Shown here: positions 38,890 through 49,214 of the stretch, in pieces
How the letters are laid out: each line of letters starts with the position of its first letter
Position numbering within the stretch: position 1 is the first letter of the stretch
DNA from: Ceratotherium simum simum
Taxonomy: Eukaryota > Chordata > Mammalia > Perissodactyla > Rhinocerotidae
Direction: 5' to 3'
Assembly (NCBI RefSeq): GCF_000283155.1
Contig: NW_004454163.1
Location: 20,018,718 to 20,082,717 of the forward strand
Length of the DNA: 64,000 nucleotides
The notes under the pieces: model-generated
What the model saw: the letters and a program-made list of their open reading frames with translations, nothing else
Databases searched by the model: none
Told to the model about the DNA's origin: nothing
Made by a program: the position numbers and the translations under genes

Positions 38890-39055
38890 AAGCACACACA
38901 GTGTGGCAGACACTGTGCTGACAGGCACTTTACATATACTAGATCATATAACCCTCCAGTAACCTTATCACGACGCAGGCGCCATTCCAACTTTTCAGAT
39001 ATTGAAATCAAAGTTCAAAAAGTATCTGCTCCAAGGTTTCAGAGCTGAAAGTATT
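38890..39055 (-). repeat. MIR fragment, antisense
   Basis: The order 'gcagacactgtgctgacagg', 'actttacatatactagatca' and 'taaccctccagtaacctta' fits a reverse MIR. Confidence 0.6.
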
Positions 39056-39333
39056 TAACTACAACACCCAGGATGGTCCACACCAAGATCATGACCACAG
39101 ACGCCAGGACTGCCCATACCAACGTCATGATCTGATCTTGATTAAAATCATGCTGTAAGACAATAGCATTTCTTCATTAGAGAAGAGCAAATCCCACGCA
39201 TCTTTTATTTGCAAGAACCCCAGATCCTGACATTTATTCTCTAAGCTCATTTGTATATCCTCAAGTGTAAATATTTCCTCTCAGACAAACCTTTGTTACT
39301 CCAAACTCAACATGTCAAAAATCAAGCATTATC

Positions 39334-40020
39334 GCAAACCAAAACTACAATGAGATATCACCTTACACCTGTTAGACTGGCTATAATTACCAAGACAAAA
39401 AACAAAAAATGTTGGAGAGGATGTGGAGAAAAGGGAACCCTGTTACACTGCTGGTGGGAAGGCAAACTGGTACAGCCACTATGGAAAACAGTAGGGAAAT
39501 TTCTGAAAAAATTAAAAATCGAAATACCATACAACCCAGCTATTCCACTACTGGGTATTTATCCAAAGAACTTAAAATCAACAATTCAAAGAGACTTATG
39601 CACCCCTATGTTCATTGCAGCATTATTCACAATAGCCAAGACATGGAAGCAAGCCAAGTGCCGAGCAACTGATGAACAGATCAAGATGTGGTAAATATAT
39701 ACAATGGAATACTACTCAGCTGTAAAAAAAAAAAAAAAAAAAAAAGACAAAATCGTCCCATTTGCAACAACATGGATGGACCTTGAGGGCATAATGTTAA
39801 GCACAATAAGCCAGACAGAGACAAACACCATATGATTTCACTCATATGTGGAAGATAAATTCATGGACAAAGAGAACAGATTAGTGGTTACCAGAGGGGA
39901 AGGGAGTTGGGGGTGGGCATAAGGGGTAATGGGGCACATATATATGGTGACTGACAAATAATAATGTACAACTGGAATTTCACAAGTTATAAACTATTAT
40001 GACCTCAATAAAATAAAATA
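39334..40020 (+). mobile_element. 5'-truncated L1 LINE with target-site duplication
   Basis: This holds the last part of ORF2 ('ttggagaggatgtggagaaa', 'ggtgggaaggcaaactgg', 'attccactactgggtattt') and a 3' UTR ending in an A-rich tail 'caataaaataaaat'. It is flanked by a perfect 14-bp duplication 'aatcaagcattatc' (39320-39333 and 40021-40034). The 147-codon frame at 39251-39694 covers the decayed ORF2 C-terminus, fused to unrelated upstream codons. A run of 22 A (39724-39745) interrupts the sequence just after it. Less diverged than the other L1 pieces here. Confidence 0.93.
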
Positions 40021-40229
40021 AATCAAGCATTATCTTTGCCCCATCTCAACTTCTTTCTGTCCATCCACAAGCTGGAAACTTCCAGGTCATTCATTTTTGA
40101 CTCTGCTCCTTCCCTCGCCCACATAATCAAATGAGTATTGAGTTCTAGGCTCAATAATCCCTAAGTGACTATTAAGAAGCAGTACCCAGATCTTAGTTTC
40201 TAAGTACCATTCTTCAGTAAAAGGAAGCT

Positions 40230-40775
40230 GACAGACACCACCTTAACCGAGGGATCAAAGTGACCCCATGAGTAATGAGACATTGATAACACACATCTCC
40301 TGAGATGGTGCACTAAGAAACGCACATTCACTTCTGATGCGCTCTTGACAAAAATTCATAACCTCCATCTAAGCATGAGAAAATATCAGACAAATCCAAA
40401 GGGAGGGTCGGTCTACAAAACAATTGACCAATACTCTTAAAGAGCCAAGGTCGTGAAAGCCAAGAAGAAACTGAGGAACTGTGAGCAATAGGAGGACACC
40501 AGGGAGCAATGATGCTAAACTCAGTGTGGAATCCTAGATGGGATCCTGGCCACAAAAAGGTCATCCATGGAAAAATTGGTGAAATTCCAATGAGGCTTGT
40601 AAACAAGTTAATAGTATTGTACGAATGTTAATTTCCTGGTTTCAGTAATTGCACTATGCTTAGACAAGGTGTTAATATTAGATGAACCTGGAAAAATATA
40701 CACAGGAACTCTGCTATTTTTACAACTTTTTTGTAAGTCTAAAATTATTTCATAACGAGTTTTAAAATATTACTA
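40230..40775 (+). repeat. Old L1 3' UTR, sense
   Basis: The stretch 'gctgacagacaccaccttaa' through 'tggtttcagtaattgcacta', 'gacaaggtgttaatattag' and 'gtaagtctaaaattattt' matches an ancient L1 3' UTR. It lies just downstream of the younger L1 copy in the same orientation. The first half is less sure than the last 170 bases. Confidence 0.65.
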
Positions 40776-43000
40776 TAGTCACTACCCCCAAATATGTCTA
40801 GCTCGTCCTTGTCCCCATGATTAAACTCACTCTCCTATCGTGTCCTACTGATAGTGCCCTTCTTCCCAGGCTCCACGTGAATTCAAATCCTATTCATCCC
40901 TCAGGGCCCTGTCATGTCCCACTGCCGCTAAAGGATGTCTTTCCCCACCACTGCAGCCCACCTGACCAAGGCTTCTGCAAAATGCCTGGAACTATCTGCA
41001 CTCCTCTCATGACACATGGGTAATGCTGTCTTGTTCATTAACTTCGTGTATTTAGGTTTTATTGCCCAATGACGATGCAAAATGTGTTTGTGTACACAAG
41101 TACCTGAGAGAGCACATGTTCCATTCACTTTAAAATGTGCTGCTTTTTAGTGTGGTTTCTGGGAACCTACTGAATAACAAAACAGAGGTCAACTACTATT
41201 TCAAACCCATACAGGTTTACATTGACAATTCTGTATGTATAGTGACAAATACACCATCACTTAGGGAAGGCAGTATTTGGACTCACATACTGTAAGTAGT
41301 ATAGTTATGGCTGACCCTTAGCACAGAAAATTATAGTCTTTAAAAAACAACAAAAAACACTTGCCAGAATCTAGAATGTCTATTTAGTTTCTACTCTGAG
41401 GTACCTTGGCCCTCCGACAGCAAGAGTATGGTCTCTCTCTGTTGAACAAAATAAGTGCATATACTTGGACTCCAACCAGACCTGGAGCTCAAAAAAAGCC
41501 TTCTAATGGGTGGTCATCCTGCAGTTAATGAAATATTAGGATCACATTAATCAAAAGGAAATGGGAAGAAACTAGCAGCTTTTAGGCCCAAGTGGAGAGA
41601 CCGGGTGTCAGCAAACAGTTACAAGGAAGTTTGGACCCCAGGACTTCAGGGGGTTTTGGGTACAGGAGGGACAATCTCCCAAATAAGAACCCACTAAGTA
41701 TAAGGCAAAGTGCTAAACACAGTGGAGGCTTCCAAAAATGTCTAATACCCTCTGCTCTCCAAGATCTCAGCCTAGCTAGGGACATGTGACATAACACAAA
41801 AACTATCAATAAGGAGGGACAGGGCCAGCTTGCTCAAAGCACACAGGTAACAGGCAGGCAGAGAACATGCCGTGTGAACTGGATAACAATTTCCATGCAA
41901 ACTTTGGAATTCTGGTGGCCACCAGCAGAGCCAAGAAGGTTCCACTGGGTTTACGGGCCCTCCTGAGAAAGGAGAGCAGAGGCAAAAGGACTGGGAGCTA
42001 GGAAGGGGAAAGAAGGCATGAGGCAAGGCAGGGAATGGGGTTGAGAAGGAGGGTGGAGTGTGGCACACAGCCTCCAACGCTGCTCCCCAGTCTCAACTGG
42101 GGGCCCATGGAGGCCAAAGCCCTTGAGCTACTCAACACCCACTCAGCCAAGCCACCACGGTTCTGTGTTCATCTGGGCTCCCAGCATCAGATTCCGAGAT
42201 GAGGATTCCTGTTCAAGAGACCTATTAGGTAGTGCTCCCAGGAAAGGGTATGGGGAGCAGGACAGGACAGGAAGCCAAGCAGGGGTGTGATAGTTGGGAA
42301 AGTCTCAAGCAGAGGAACTTTTGCTCAACCTGCACAGGAGCTCTGGAAACAGTGTGGGTCACACCTTAGAGCTGTCCCATTCCCAAGGTGGGGGGTAGGA
42401 AGCTATAGCTGTTATACTCCCACTGGTTAAAGAGCTGTCCCCCAGGGGGGATGTCAATTCTCAGGCTCTAGGAACCTCTGAGAGACACAGGTGCTGGCTA
42501 TTGGGAGCGAGCAAGCACTGGGCAGTGTGCAGGAGACGAGTGAAGGGCAGACAGAGGAGCACCAGCAGCATCTGCTACCATTGATTTCCAGGCCCGTGTC
42601 CCTAACATCACCCCATTTTTAAAGAAGAACATCACTCAGGAGCCAACACTAAAAGGCTGAATCATTAGTCCCTCCGATGGTGGTGGGTACCGAGGGAGCA
42701 GGAGGCTCCTACTGCCTTACAGCTTGATGCTTGGGAGAAACCTACATTACCTGATGCATAGGTAAGGGACAGTTAGAGGACCCCAGCCCAAAAGCACACG
42801 AGTTCTCTTTTCCAAAAGATTGGCCCCAAATCGGTGCCTTTAGTATAGGGCCCCTGTGCTCAAAGCCACCATTGACATACACAGTGTGTGTCCACAAGTA
42901 ACTTCCTACCAGTACCCAACAATCCAGTGCTCAGACACCACCTATCAATTAAAAACCAATCAGGAAAAGGATTATTTGAAGGTAATGGTTTCAGTCTGGT
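40776..43000. other. Non-coding stretch
   Basis: No supported exon. Sequence at 40830-41000 ('tcatccctcagggccctgtc') faintly resembles L2 sense. The frames at 41.6-42.3 kb, including a 101-codon minus-strand frame, show no domain or splice context. Confidence 0.4.
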
Positions 43001-43197
43001 GATTTCCCAGTCACTCTACTGGCTAGCATCGAATCAGCATATTGAAAATCTCATTTGAAAGAGCAATATTTAAATTTTTCACCCAGAATAACCCTCCTAT
43101 AAAGAGTCGTATTATTAAGCCTGAGGGAGAGGTTGTATATTTTATACTTTAAAAATCAGACTATTTTCTGCAATTATCATAATCAAATTGTACTCAC

Positions 43198-43346
43198 CAT
43201 GCTTGCACATGTTTGGGCGTCTTCCTGGGACCTGTGCAAATCAAATTAGCCCATATTGTCTCTTCCTGTGGGTTGCAAACAAAGTACCAACACTTGCCAC
43301 ATACGTGCCACTTGGGACGAGAGCGCCCATCGTCAGCTCCACCTTT
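43198..43346 (-). other. Candidate cryptic or internal exon (weak)
   Basis: On the minus strand, 'cttttgcag' precedes position 43346 and 'gtgagta' follows position 43198, giving a 149-base block with acceptor and donor matches. Read in phase 0, as the upstream exon would demand, it is open for all 49 codons. The predicted peptide includes six Trp/Tyr and four Cys, for example the segment CGKCWYFVC, but matches no domain I know. Chance openness over 49 codons is about one in ten, so this is only a candidate. Confidence 0.15.
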
Positions 43347-44167
43347 CTGCAAAAGTGGACGAGGCTGACTCACCTTGACATCACCCTCAAAGTGTCTGGC
43401 AGTGACTCCAATTTACTTTTCCCATCCAGAAAAACCCCACTACAAAGAAAGCAATTCCTCAAAGGTGAGGTGTCGGGTCTTCTGAAAACAGGAGTGCCTT
43501 TGTTAACAGGAAGTGCCCTTTGCCAATGACTAAAATCAACTCCAAAAATAAAACCATTCACATAACATATAAGCCTCCAGTTCAAAAGAGTAGATAGACA
43601 AAAAGAGCAAGAAAACAGTAAATTGGAGGGATCGAAAAGAAGAAAGTCTTTTCTTGAATAATTAGCAGTAAACATATACTAAGTTCTTACCTGAAACTAT
43701 TTATACTTACAGGCCACCTTATACACTTAAATAAGTATCTCATATTCCAATAATAACATCTTCCAACTATGTCACTAAAGCAACAGGTATGATCAACAAA
43801 GGGCTTTAAAATTTCCATCCACTTATAAATGCTGCGGGCATAATGGATAATTATTTCCATCATGCATCATACATTAAAGTACGTGCCTGAATCCAGTGTT
43901 CATCACGTTAGAAAAGCCCACTAGCAGGTTAAAAATAAAAGGGAACACTGGCTATTCTGATAACACACTAAAATGAACAAATCATCTCCCAAGAAACGAA
44001 GTGAGTCTGAGTGGCAGGCATTTCTCTGCATAATTTATGATTCATATGCATACGTACTGAGAATCCAGCCTAGCAAGTGGGGTGACAATGGTTAGGAAAC
44101 AATGCAAACGCTTCTCATAGTAAAGCGTTAACCGTGTTTAACTCTGCCAGAGAGAACAACAACAACA

Positions 44168-44170
44168 TAC

Positions 44171-44217
<47 letters not shown>
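44168..44217. repeat. (TA)n(CA)n microsatellite
   Basis: A short TA run passes into about 19 CA units. Such a pure dinucleotide run is likely to vary in length between individuals. Confidence 0.95.
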
Positions 44218-44218
<1 letters not shown>

Positions 44219-44404
44219 CTCAAAACAAATCTGGAAGCTATTGCATCGGCCACAGAAAATCTGAATTTCAGATTCAAAAACCTAAAAACAATTAAGAACT
44301 AGAAACTTATTAACAGAGCAAGGTGCAGTCCACCAGCCCTAGGGAGAAATTCTAATACTGTTTTTGGATTAATTATGCCAAAACCCTCACACCAATGAAG
44401 CTAC

Positions 44405-44426
44405 TTTTTTTTTTTTTTTTTTTTTT
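44405..44426. repeat. T22 homopolymer
   Basis: Twenty-two T in a row. It could be the reversed A-tail of an inserted element, but the flanking sequence shows no recognisable element. Confidence 0.9.
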
Positions 44427-46390
44427 GGTCTTGTGCATCCTTCCAAGGCCTTCCTCTGGTGAAAGTTTTGTCCCTATCTCTGTAAGTCCGGGAAAAGTAC
44501 GCTGAAACTTCTTTAGCTCGGACTCCCACTAATTCATCATTCCTAGTAATTAAGATGCAATGTACTCATTTCTAACTCAAAATCAAATTGAGTGTTTTTC
44601 CCTGAAAGAGTTCTGTCTTTAAAAGCAATCCAATATTAATTCTCGTTATTCAAAGTCAGGGCTTCAAAAATTAAGAGCTTATTCAATTGCCCAGGATTTT
44701 CACATAATACAACAATTAATTATGGTCTGATAAAGGGCTTTATGACACGTTGCAGGTGTAATCAGTTGAGTCACTCATCGCACTCGGGAGTACGAGTAGC
44801 ATTTTCGTGCACTTTAATGTTACAAAGCTTCAGTGCTTTAAACTCTCCAGCACATGTTTTTCCCTGCCTCGCTGGTTTCCAGCCTCCGGGAGAAGTTCCT
44901 GATAACCCGCTTCAGGAAAAGGCCTGAAAGCTGGAGCTCTGAGGGCTCTTCCCACCACTCCCAAGGGTAAACGGGGTGCGGTGCTTTTCCAAAGCCAGGA
45001 GTGCCAGAGATTTCACCCCCTGGCCGGCACCTACACCCTTTCCTCTCCTCTCCTCTCCCAGAATCTGTAGTGCATGCGTGACAGCTGCAGGGGACCTTAG
45101 TGGGGGCGGAGTGTGTGTCAGATGCAGCTGCGACCCCGCCCCCAGCCAGGTTACAGCCTCCGCGGGCATCTCATGTCAGCCCATCTAAGCCTTGGTCCCC
45201 TCCAGGAGGAAGGAGGGATTAGAAAATTCCTCTCGGGAAAAGGAGTGGCCAGCCCGCCCAGCCGAAGGGCTCGACCACCCGCGGGAGCAGCTTCGAGCAA
45301 TCGCCAGGTGAGCATGCGGAAGTAGCTCTTCCTCCCCCGCCCAGACCTATCGGCCCAGGCATAACACACCCACACCCACGCGCGTGCACGCATCACACAC
45401 ACACACACCTCTGCACAGAGACGCGCGTACAAGGCACTGTCAAACCTGTCCCAGCCACAGAGAAGACGACCAGGCAGATGAGGAGTCGGGACATCCGAAA
45501 CTTTTTTTTTTTTTTAAGGGGAGGGGGAGGGGACTTCAAGGCCCCTCTCCCCCTCATCCCTGGAGCCAAGGTGAAACCCGAGGCGGCCCCGGCGGCTGCA
45601 GCGCGACCGCAGGCGCTCGGGGAAGCGGCGGCTGGTCCCTAACTTGAACCACAGCAACTGCCGCGGAAGCGGGGCGTCTCCGCCCGGCCGCACCTGTTCC
45701 CGACTCTGAGGACGGAGCCTCGCACATCCATTCTGACCTTGAGGGCACCCCGAAAATCCACACTCCACCCCGGGTCAGCATTACTCCGATGCCCTCCCTA
45801 CAACAGATGAAGTCCCCGGCAGGTACCCACCCAGAGGGGCCGCCTCAAAACGCCCATCGCCGGCAAATGATGAATGCGCTTCCCTGGGATCTCCAGAGCT
45901 CCCCGGAGCGCCCCTCGCTTTCCCCAGTGCTTACCTCCCCCCTCACACCAGGTTGGGTCCCCCTTTCTCTCCCCCCCTCAAGTGCAAGAACACCCTCCCC
46001 AAGTTCAGCGTTCCCCCTCGTCGGCACGCAGGAGGAAAGGAAGCCTCAGAGGGGCGCCCTCGCAAGCTCACGCCGCAGAGCACCTGGGGTGGGGTCCAGC
46101 AGCGAATGGAGGGGGCGGCGGCGCGCAGGGCGCCACCGCGGGGGGCTGTCCCCACGCACCCGGCTCGGAGGTGGCGGGGACACCCCCGCGGTTCTGGGTC
46201 AGTGCGGGGCGCTCCTGGAACAACCAAACTTTCTCCGCCACCCGAAGTTCGGGGCGTGAGGAGGCGGCGAAGGGGAGTCGGAGCAGCACCTCCCGGCGCC
46301 GCAGGAGAAGGCGCCCCCGAGGGCCGCCGTGGCCGGAGCGCGCCGCCCTCACCTGCGCCCGCCGGGGCGCCGCGCGCAGCCCGCGCTCAC

Positions 46391-46417
46391 CTGGCTGTAG
46401 AGCTCGCTGACCGACAT
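46391..46417 (-). CDS. First coding exon of an unidentified gene (MSVSELYSQ)
   Basis: The minus strand reads ATG at 46417-46415, then eight codons giving MSVSELYSQ, ending in CAG followed by GTGAGC at 46390-46385, a strong splice donor. The exon ends in phase 0. The start has G at -3 and T at +4, an acceptable but not ideal context. The frame stays open upstream to 46990, with one earlier in-frame ATG there, so a longer protein is formally possible. The GC-rich composition explains that openness better. The compact start exon inside a CpG island, followed by a very long intron, is typical of broadly expressed vertebrate genes. I do not recognise the protein from nine residues and found no second exon with confidence anywhere in 1-46390. 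What is seen: start codon, donor and island. What is inferred: that this is translated. Confidence 0.72.
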
Positions 46418-46521
46418 GACCCCGCGGGCCGGGCCTGGCCCGGGGCGCCGTGCCTGGCGGGCGGCCCTCGCTCGTGCGCCGGGGGGCGGCGGGTCCGGGC
46501 TCCTCGCTGCCCCGGCGGCTC

Positions 46522-46551
46522 TCAGTCCCCGGCCGGCCCGCCTGGCGCCAT
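46522..46551 (-). promoter_or_regulatory. Upstream ORF, 9 codons, in the 5' leader
   Basis: On the minus strand an ATG at 46551-46549 opens MAPGGPAGD and stops at TGA (46524-46522), 104 bases before the main ATG and in another frame. Its context is strong (A at -3, G at +4). The ATG lies within AAGATGGCG, a YY1-like motif often found close to or just after transcription starts. If the transcript begins upstream of 46551, this uORF could lower translation of the main frame. If it begins downstream, the motif acts only in DNA. Confidence 0.45.
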
Positions 46552-46902
46552 CTTCCTGGGCTGACCGGGAGTTTCTGTGTTTCTTGTCCTTTCCCCCCGA
46601 CCTGCCCCGCCGGCTTCCTGGAGGCGCCGGGGCCGGCTCGCTGTCTGCCGGCGCGACCTTTACTCCCGCCGCGGCGGCGTAGCTGCGGCCGGGCCGGAGT
46701 TGCGGGCGGGGTGGGGGGGGAGGAGGCCGCGCGGCGCCGCTCCCCGCGCAGGTGTGGGAGGAGGTGCGGGAGCCAGGGAGGGGCAGAGGGCGGCGCTCGT
46801 CGGAGCCGGCAGCCGGGGCGCCGTCGCCGCCGCCTTTGAGCCCTGTGGGGCCGGGCTGGACGCGCCCTCCCGCGCCCCCGCCGCAGCGGGGTCCTTGGGG
46901 CC

Positions 46903-46914
46903 GGGGGCGGGGCC
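46903..46914. promoter_or_regulatory. GC box (Sp1-type site)
   Basis: GGGGGCGGGGCC lies about 490 bases upstream of the coding start of the minus-strand gene. It is one of several G/C-rich boxes in the island and the cleanest match to GGGGCGGGG. Confidence 0.6.
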
Positions 46915-47010
46915 GGGCGAGGAGCCGGTGCCGGCCGCCCCCTGCTGGAGGCCGGGCGCACGCTGGGACAGGTGCGCCCCGGGGGCCCACACCTGCCGCG
47001 CCGCGCTCTG

Positions 47011-47800
47011 CCTGCTCGCGGTCTGTGCCCCTGGGAGGCTGGGCAGGGATGTAGTGGAGACAAGAGAAAAAAGAGGGAAAGTAAGCCGGGGGGTGGGGGG
47101 GATAAAAAGATGCCTATGACTGAAAGGCTCCCATATATTTTCCTCTGGATTTTACGTGGCTGCGTTCAATATTTTCATGATTAAAATTCAGTTATATCGT
47201 AGATTGTTATTAAGGTGATTTGGGTATACCAAAGATTGTCTCCGCCAAACTGAGCTCCCTGCGCTGAAATCCTGATCAGAAAGGTGGGAGTTGTAACTCT
47301 TCACTTCGTTTGCCCGGTTCACCCACAGCTTCCAGCTAGGCTCCCAGCTACCTCCTTCAGACTTGCATGCTTTGCCGGGGGTCTCACATTTTCTCCCCTC
47401 TCTCCCACATGCACACTCTCAGTCGCTCTGCCGCTCCCTGCCACGTTTATTTTTGTCCCCTCTGCTAGTGGCCCTCGGCTGTCTTCAGCAACTACAGTCC
47501 CTCTTCTACTTCCAGCAAAAAAGTAGAAATTTCAGCCAAAAAGGAAAATAGCTGACAGGAGTTGGTGGAAGGAGAGGAGGGGACACGGCTTTGGTTTTCT
47601 GAAGGTGGCTTTTGTACGTGAATGAGGAATGGCCTCTGAGGGTGGTCCTCAGCCAGAGTGTCTGTCTATACCTGCTGGAGGGATTGTCCTGGAGCCCCAT
47701 TCCCTGGAAGGTGATTCTTAAAACTCATCCCATTTAAGACCTTCCCACCTGGAATGCAAGATCCCCATTTAATTCACCGTGGGACCCCTCTCAACTGTGC
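47011..47800. other. Non-coding stretch upstream of the promoter
   Basis: Composition drops from GC-rich to ordinary within about 150 bases. No exon or repeat is recognised. If the island is bidirectional, a plus-strand transcript would start near here, but I see no coding frame with splice signals. Confidence 0.45.
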
Positions 47801-47804
47801 CTCC

Positions 47805-47900
47805 TCAATGAGGTTCACCTGGGGAGCTTTAACTGACCCAAGGAAGGGGCCCCACCCTCAAGAATTCTGGATGATTGGTGAAGGGTGGAAATTATCTGAA
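47805..47900 (+). repeat. MER20-like hAT fragment
   Basis: The text 'aggttcacctggggagcttt' followed by 'ggccccaccctcaagaattc' is the shared core of MER20-type elements. Confidence 0.55.
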
Positions 47901-48091
47901 TTTTTTAACTCCTCCATAGTCTAAAGGATTGTACCTCTGGGTTGACAAATGCAGTAACCAAAGCTTGGGCTACTCTCCTTGGATCTGAAATGGACTTCAT
48001 CATGTCACTGTCAAGAGCAGAAAGGAAATGGTTCCATCATTTCTCACTCAAAAATCTGTCTGCATCCATTCCTTCCCTATATTCTAGTATT

Positions 48092-48230
48092 TCTCTAAGC
48101 ATGGCCCTCAGGCTATCAACATCACCTGGGAACTTATTAGATATACAAATTATCAGTCATCACCGCAGACTTACTGAATCCGCAACGCTGGGGGAGGGGC
48201 CCAGCACTCAATGTTTTCATACCTCCCTAG
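48092..48230 (+). repeat. MER5A-like hAT fragment
   Basis: Landmarks 'acatcacctgggaacttatt', 'cttactgaatccgcaacgct' and 'gggggaggggcccagca' fit the MER5A consensus order. Confidence 0.75.
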
Positions 48231-48466
48231 AGAATTCTCTGCTCTCCAGCCAAGAAAGCCCACTTGCTATGGTGCCATCCACATCTGTGCTCCAGATCCC
48301 CTTTGCTTCTCCGCCACCACGCTCCATCAGTGGTCCCATCTCTCTGCCAGCAACTCTCTCTCTCAACTGGCTCTTGACTTCTCTGTCCTCCTTTCCTGCT
48401 AAACTTCTTGAGGTGTAGCTGGTACCAGCTGGCTCCACTTGCTCACACCCAGTTCCTCCGTAATTC

Positions 48467-48632
48467 ACTGGTTCTCAACACTTTCTGCATGTTGAAATCA
48501 CTTTTACGAAAACAGATGTCTGGCTCCCACTCCCAGAAATTCTGATTTAACCTGTCTGGGGTGCTGCCTGGACAAAAGAATTTTTAAGAGCTCCCAGGTG
48601 GTTCTAGTGACAGCCAAGGTTAAGAGTTGGTG
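48467..48632 (+). repeat. MER20-like hAT element
   Basis: Starts 'cactggttctcaaca' and contains 'cagaaattctgatttaacc', 'gtctggggtgctgcctgg' and 'aagagctcccaggtggttc'. The two ends are imperfect inverted repeats. Confidence 0.8.
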
Positions 48633-49210
48633 CTTTAATTCCTTCCTAAGTGGTTCCAGCTCAGCCCCATTCTATTGAAATCGCCTTCTCCCTCTGGGGC
48701 GCTAATTGATTCTGCCTGCTATGTTAAATCATCTCCTCCCTTGGCATCTATCATTTTCCTCCTATTTTCCCCAGCCTCTCTAACCACAACTTCTCGGTGA
48801 CTTTTTCTAGCTCTGTTTCCTCTTCCTGGTTCCTGAATAAAACTGTGGCCCATTTCCCACACCTCATCTTTCTTCTCATCCACACCCCCTATTTTACCTC
48901 TTACCAACATGTTAACTCTGAAATCTAATTCTAACCCTCGTTTAGACCCACCTTTCCACCTGCCAGATAGGCAATGCTAGCAATCCCACTAGGACCTTGA
49001 ACCAACCTGAAACTCATTTCTTTCCATCCTTCCTCCCAACCCCCAACCTGGTTCCAACTTTCTGGCTTCCATCATACCTGGCACAAATTAAAGGCTCAAT
49101 TCATGCTGACTGAACTGAATCACATCCCTAAGGAGAATATTACTCTTGGCCAGAGCCTTGTGAATTTCTAATCCCACAATCAGATAAGGTCTTTCCCTCC
49201 TTTGAATAAT
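48633..49210. other. Non-coding stretch, possibly L2-derived in part
   Basis: Pyrimidine-rich text at 48720-49060 has the feel of the less conserved middle part of L2 in sense orientation, but I could not match landmarks firmly. Confidence 0.3.
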
Positions 49211-49214
49211 AATA

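Larger units (their letters stand above)
43001..45539. other. Repeat-poor stretch beside the promoter island
   Basis: Apart from a CA repeat and a T-run, I recognise no transposon in this 2.5 kb. It is AT-rich yet keeps many CpG dinucleotides, and has TAATTA sites at 44370-44375 and 44717-44722. This is the first part of the intron downstream of the coding exon of the minus-strand gene, so enhancer content is plausible but unproven. A frame with consensus-like splice ends lies at 43198-43346. Confidence 0.45.
45540..47010 (-). promoter_or_regulatory. CpG island promoter
   Basis: About 1.5 kb of very GC-rich, CpG-dense sequence, sharply distinct from the AT-rich flanks. It contains GC boxes (for example 46903-46914), a YY1-like AAGATGGCG on the minus strand at 46546-46554 and the minus-strand coding exon at 46391-46417. 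The transcription start cannot be fixed by eye. It most likely lies upstream of 46551 on the minus strand. Long open frames on both strands here (up to 331 codons) follow from the lack of AT-rich stop codons and are not genes. Bidirectional activity is possible, since such islands often transcribe both ways, but I found no plus-strand exon. Confidence 0.9.

Noticed and set aside
39251..39694. 147-codon frame as a host gene
   Set aside because: From about codon 29 onward it is the decayed C-terminal part of L1 ORF2 within a truncated L1. The start lies in unrelated flanking DNA.
44405..44426. T22 as the tail of a reverse-oriented processed pseudogene
   Set aside because: The following sequence shows no recognisable gene match and no flanking duplication could be found.
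45953..46564. 203-codon plus-strand frame
   Set aside because: Same composition effect as the minus-strand frames. No splice donor or domain to support a plus-strand gene.
46349..46990. 213-codon frame that would extend the MSVSELYSQ start upstream
   Set aside because: It is in the same frame, but the added sequence is Pro/Arg/Ala-rich island translation, and the frame runs past the GTGAGC donor. The short start exon is the simpler reading, though an extension is not excluded.
46068..47063. 331-codon minus-strand frame in the CpG island
   Set aside because: Stop codons are AT-rich and rare in such GC-rich DNA, several other frames on both strands are equally open, and the peptide is low-complexity Arg/Pro/Gly/Ala. 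No domain is visible.
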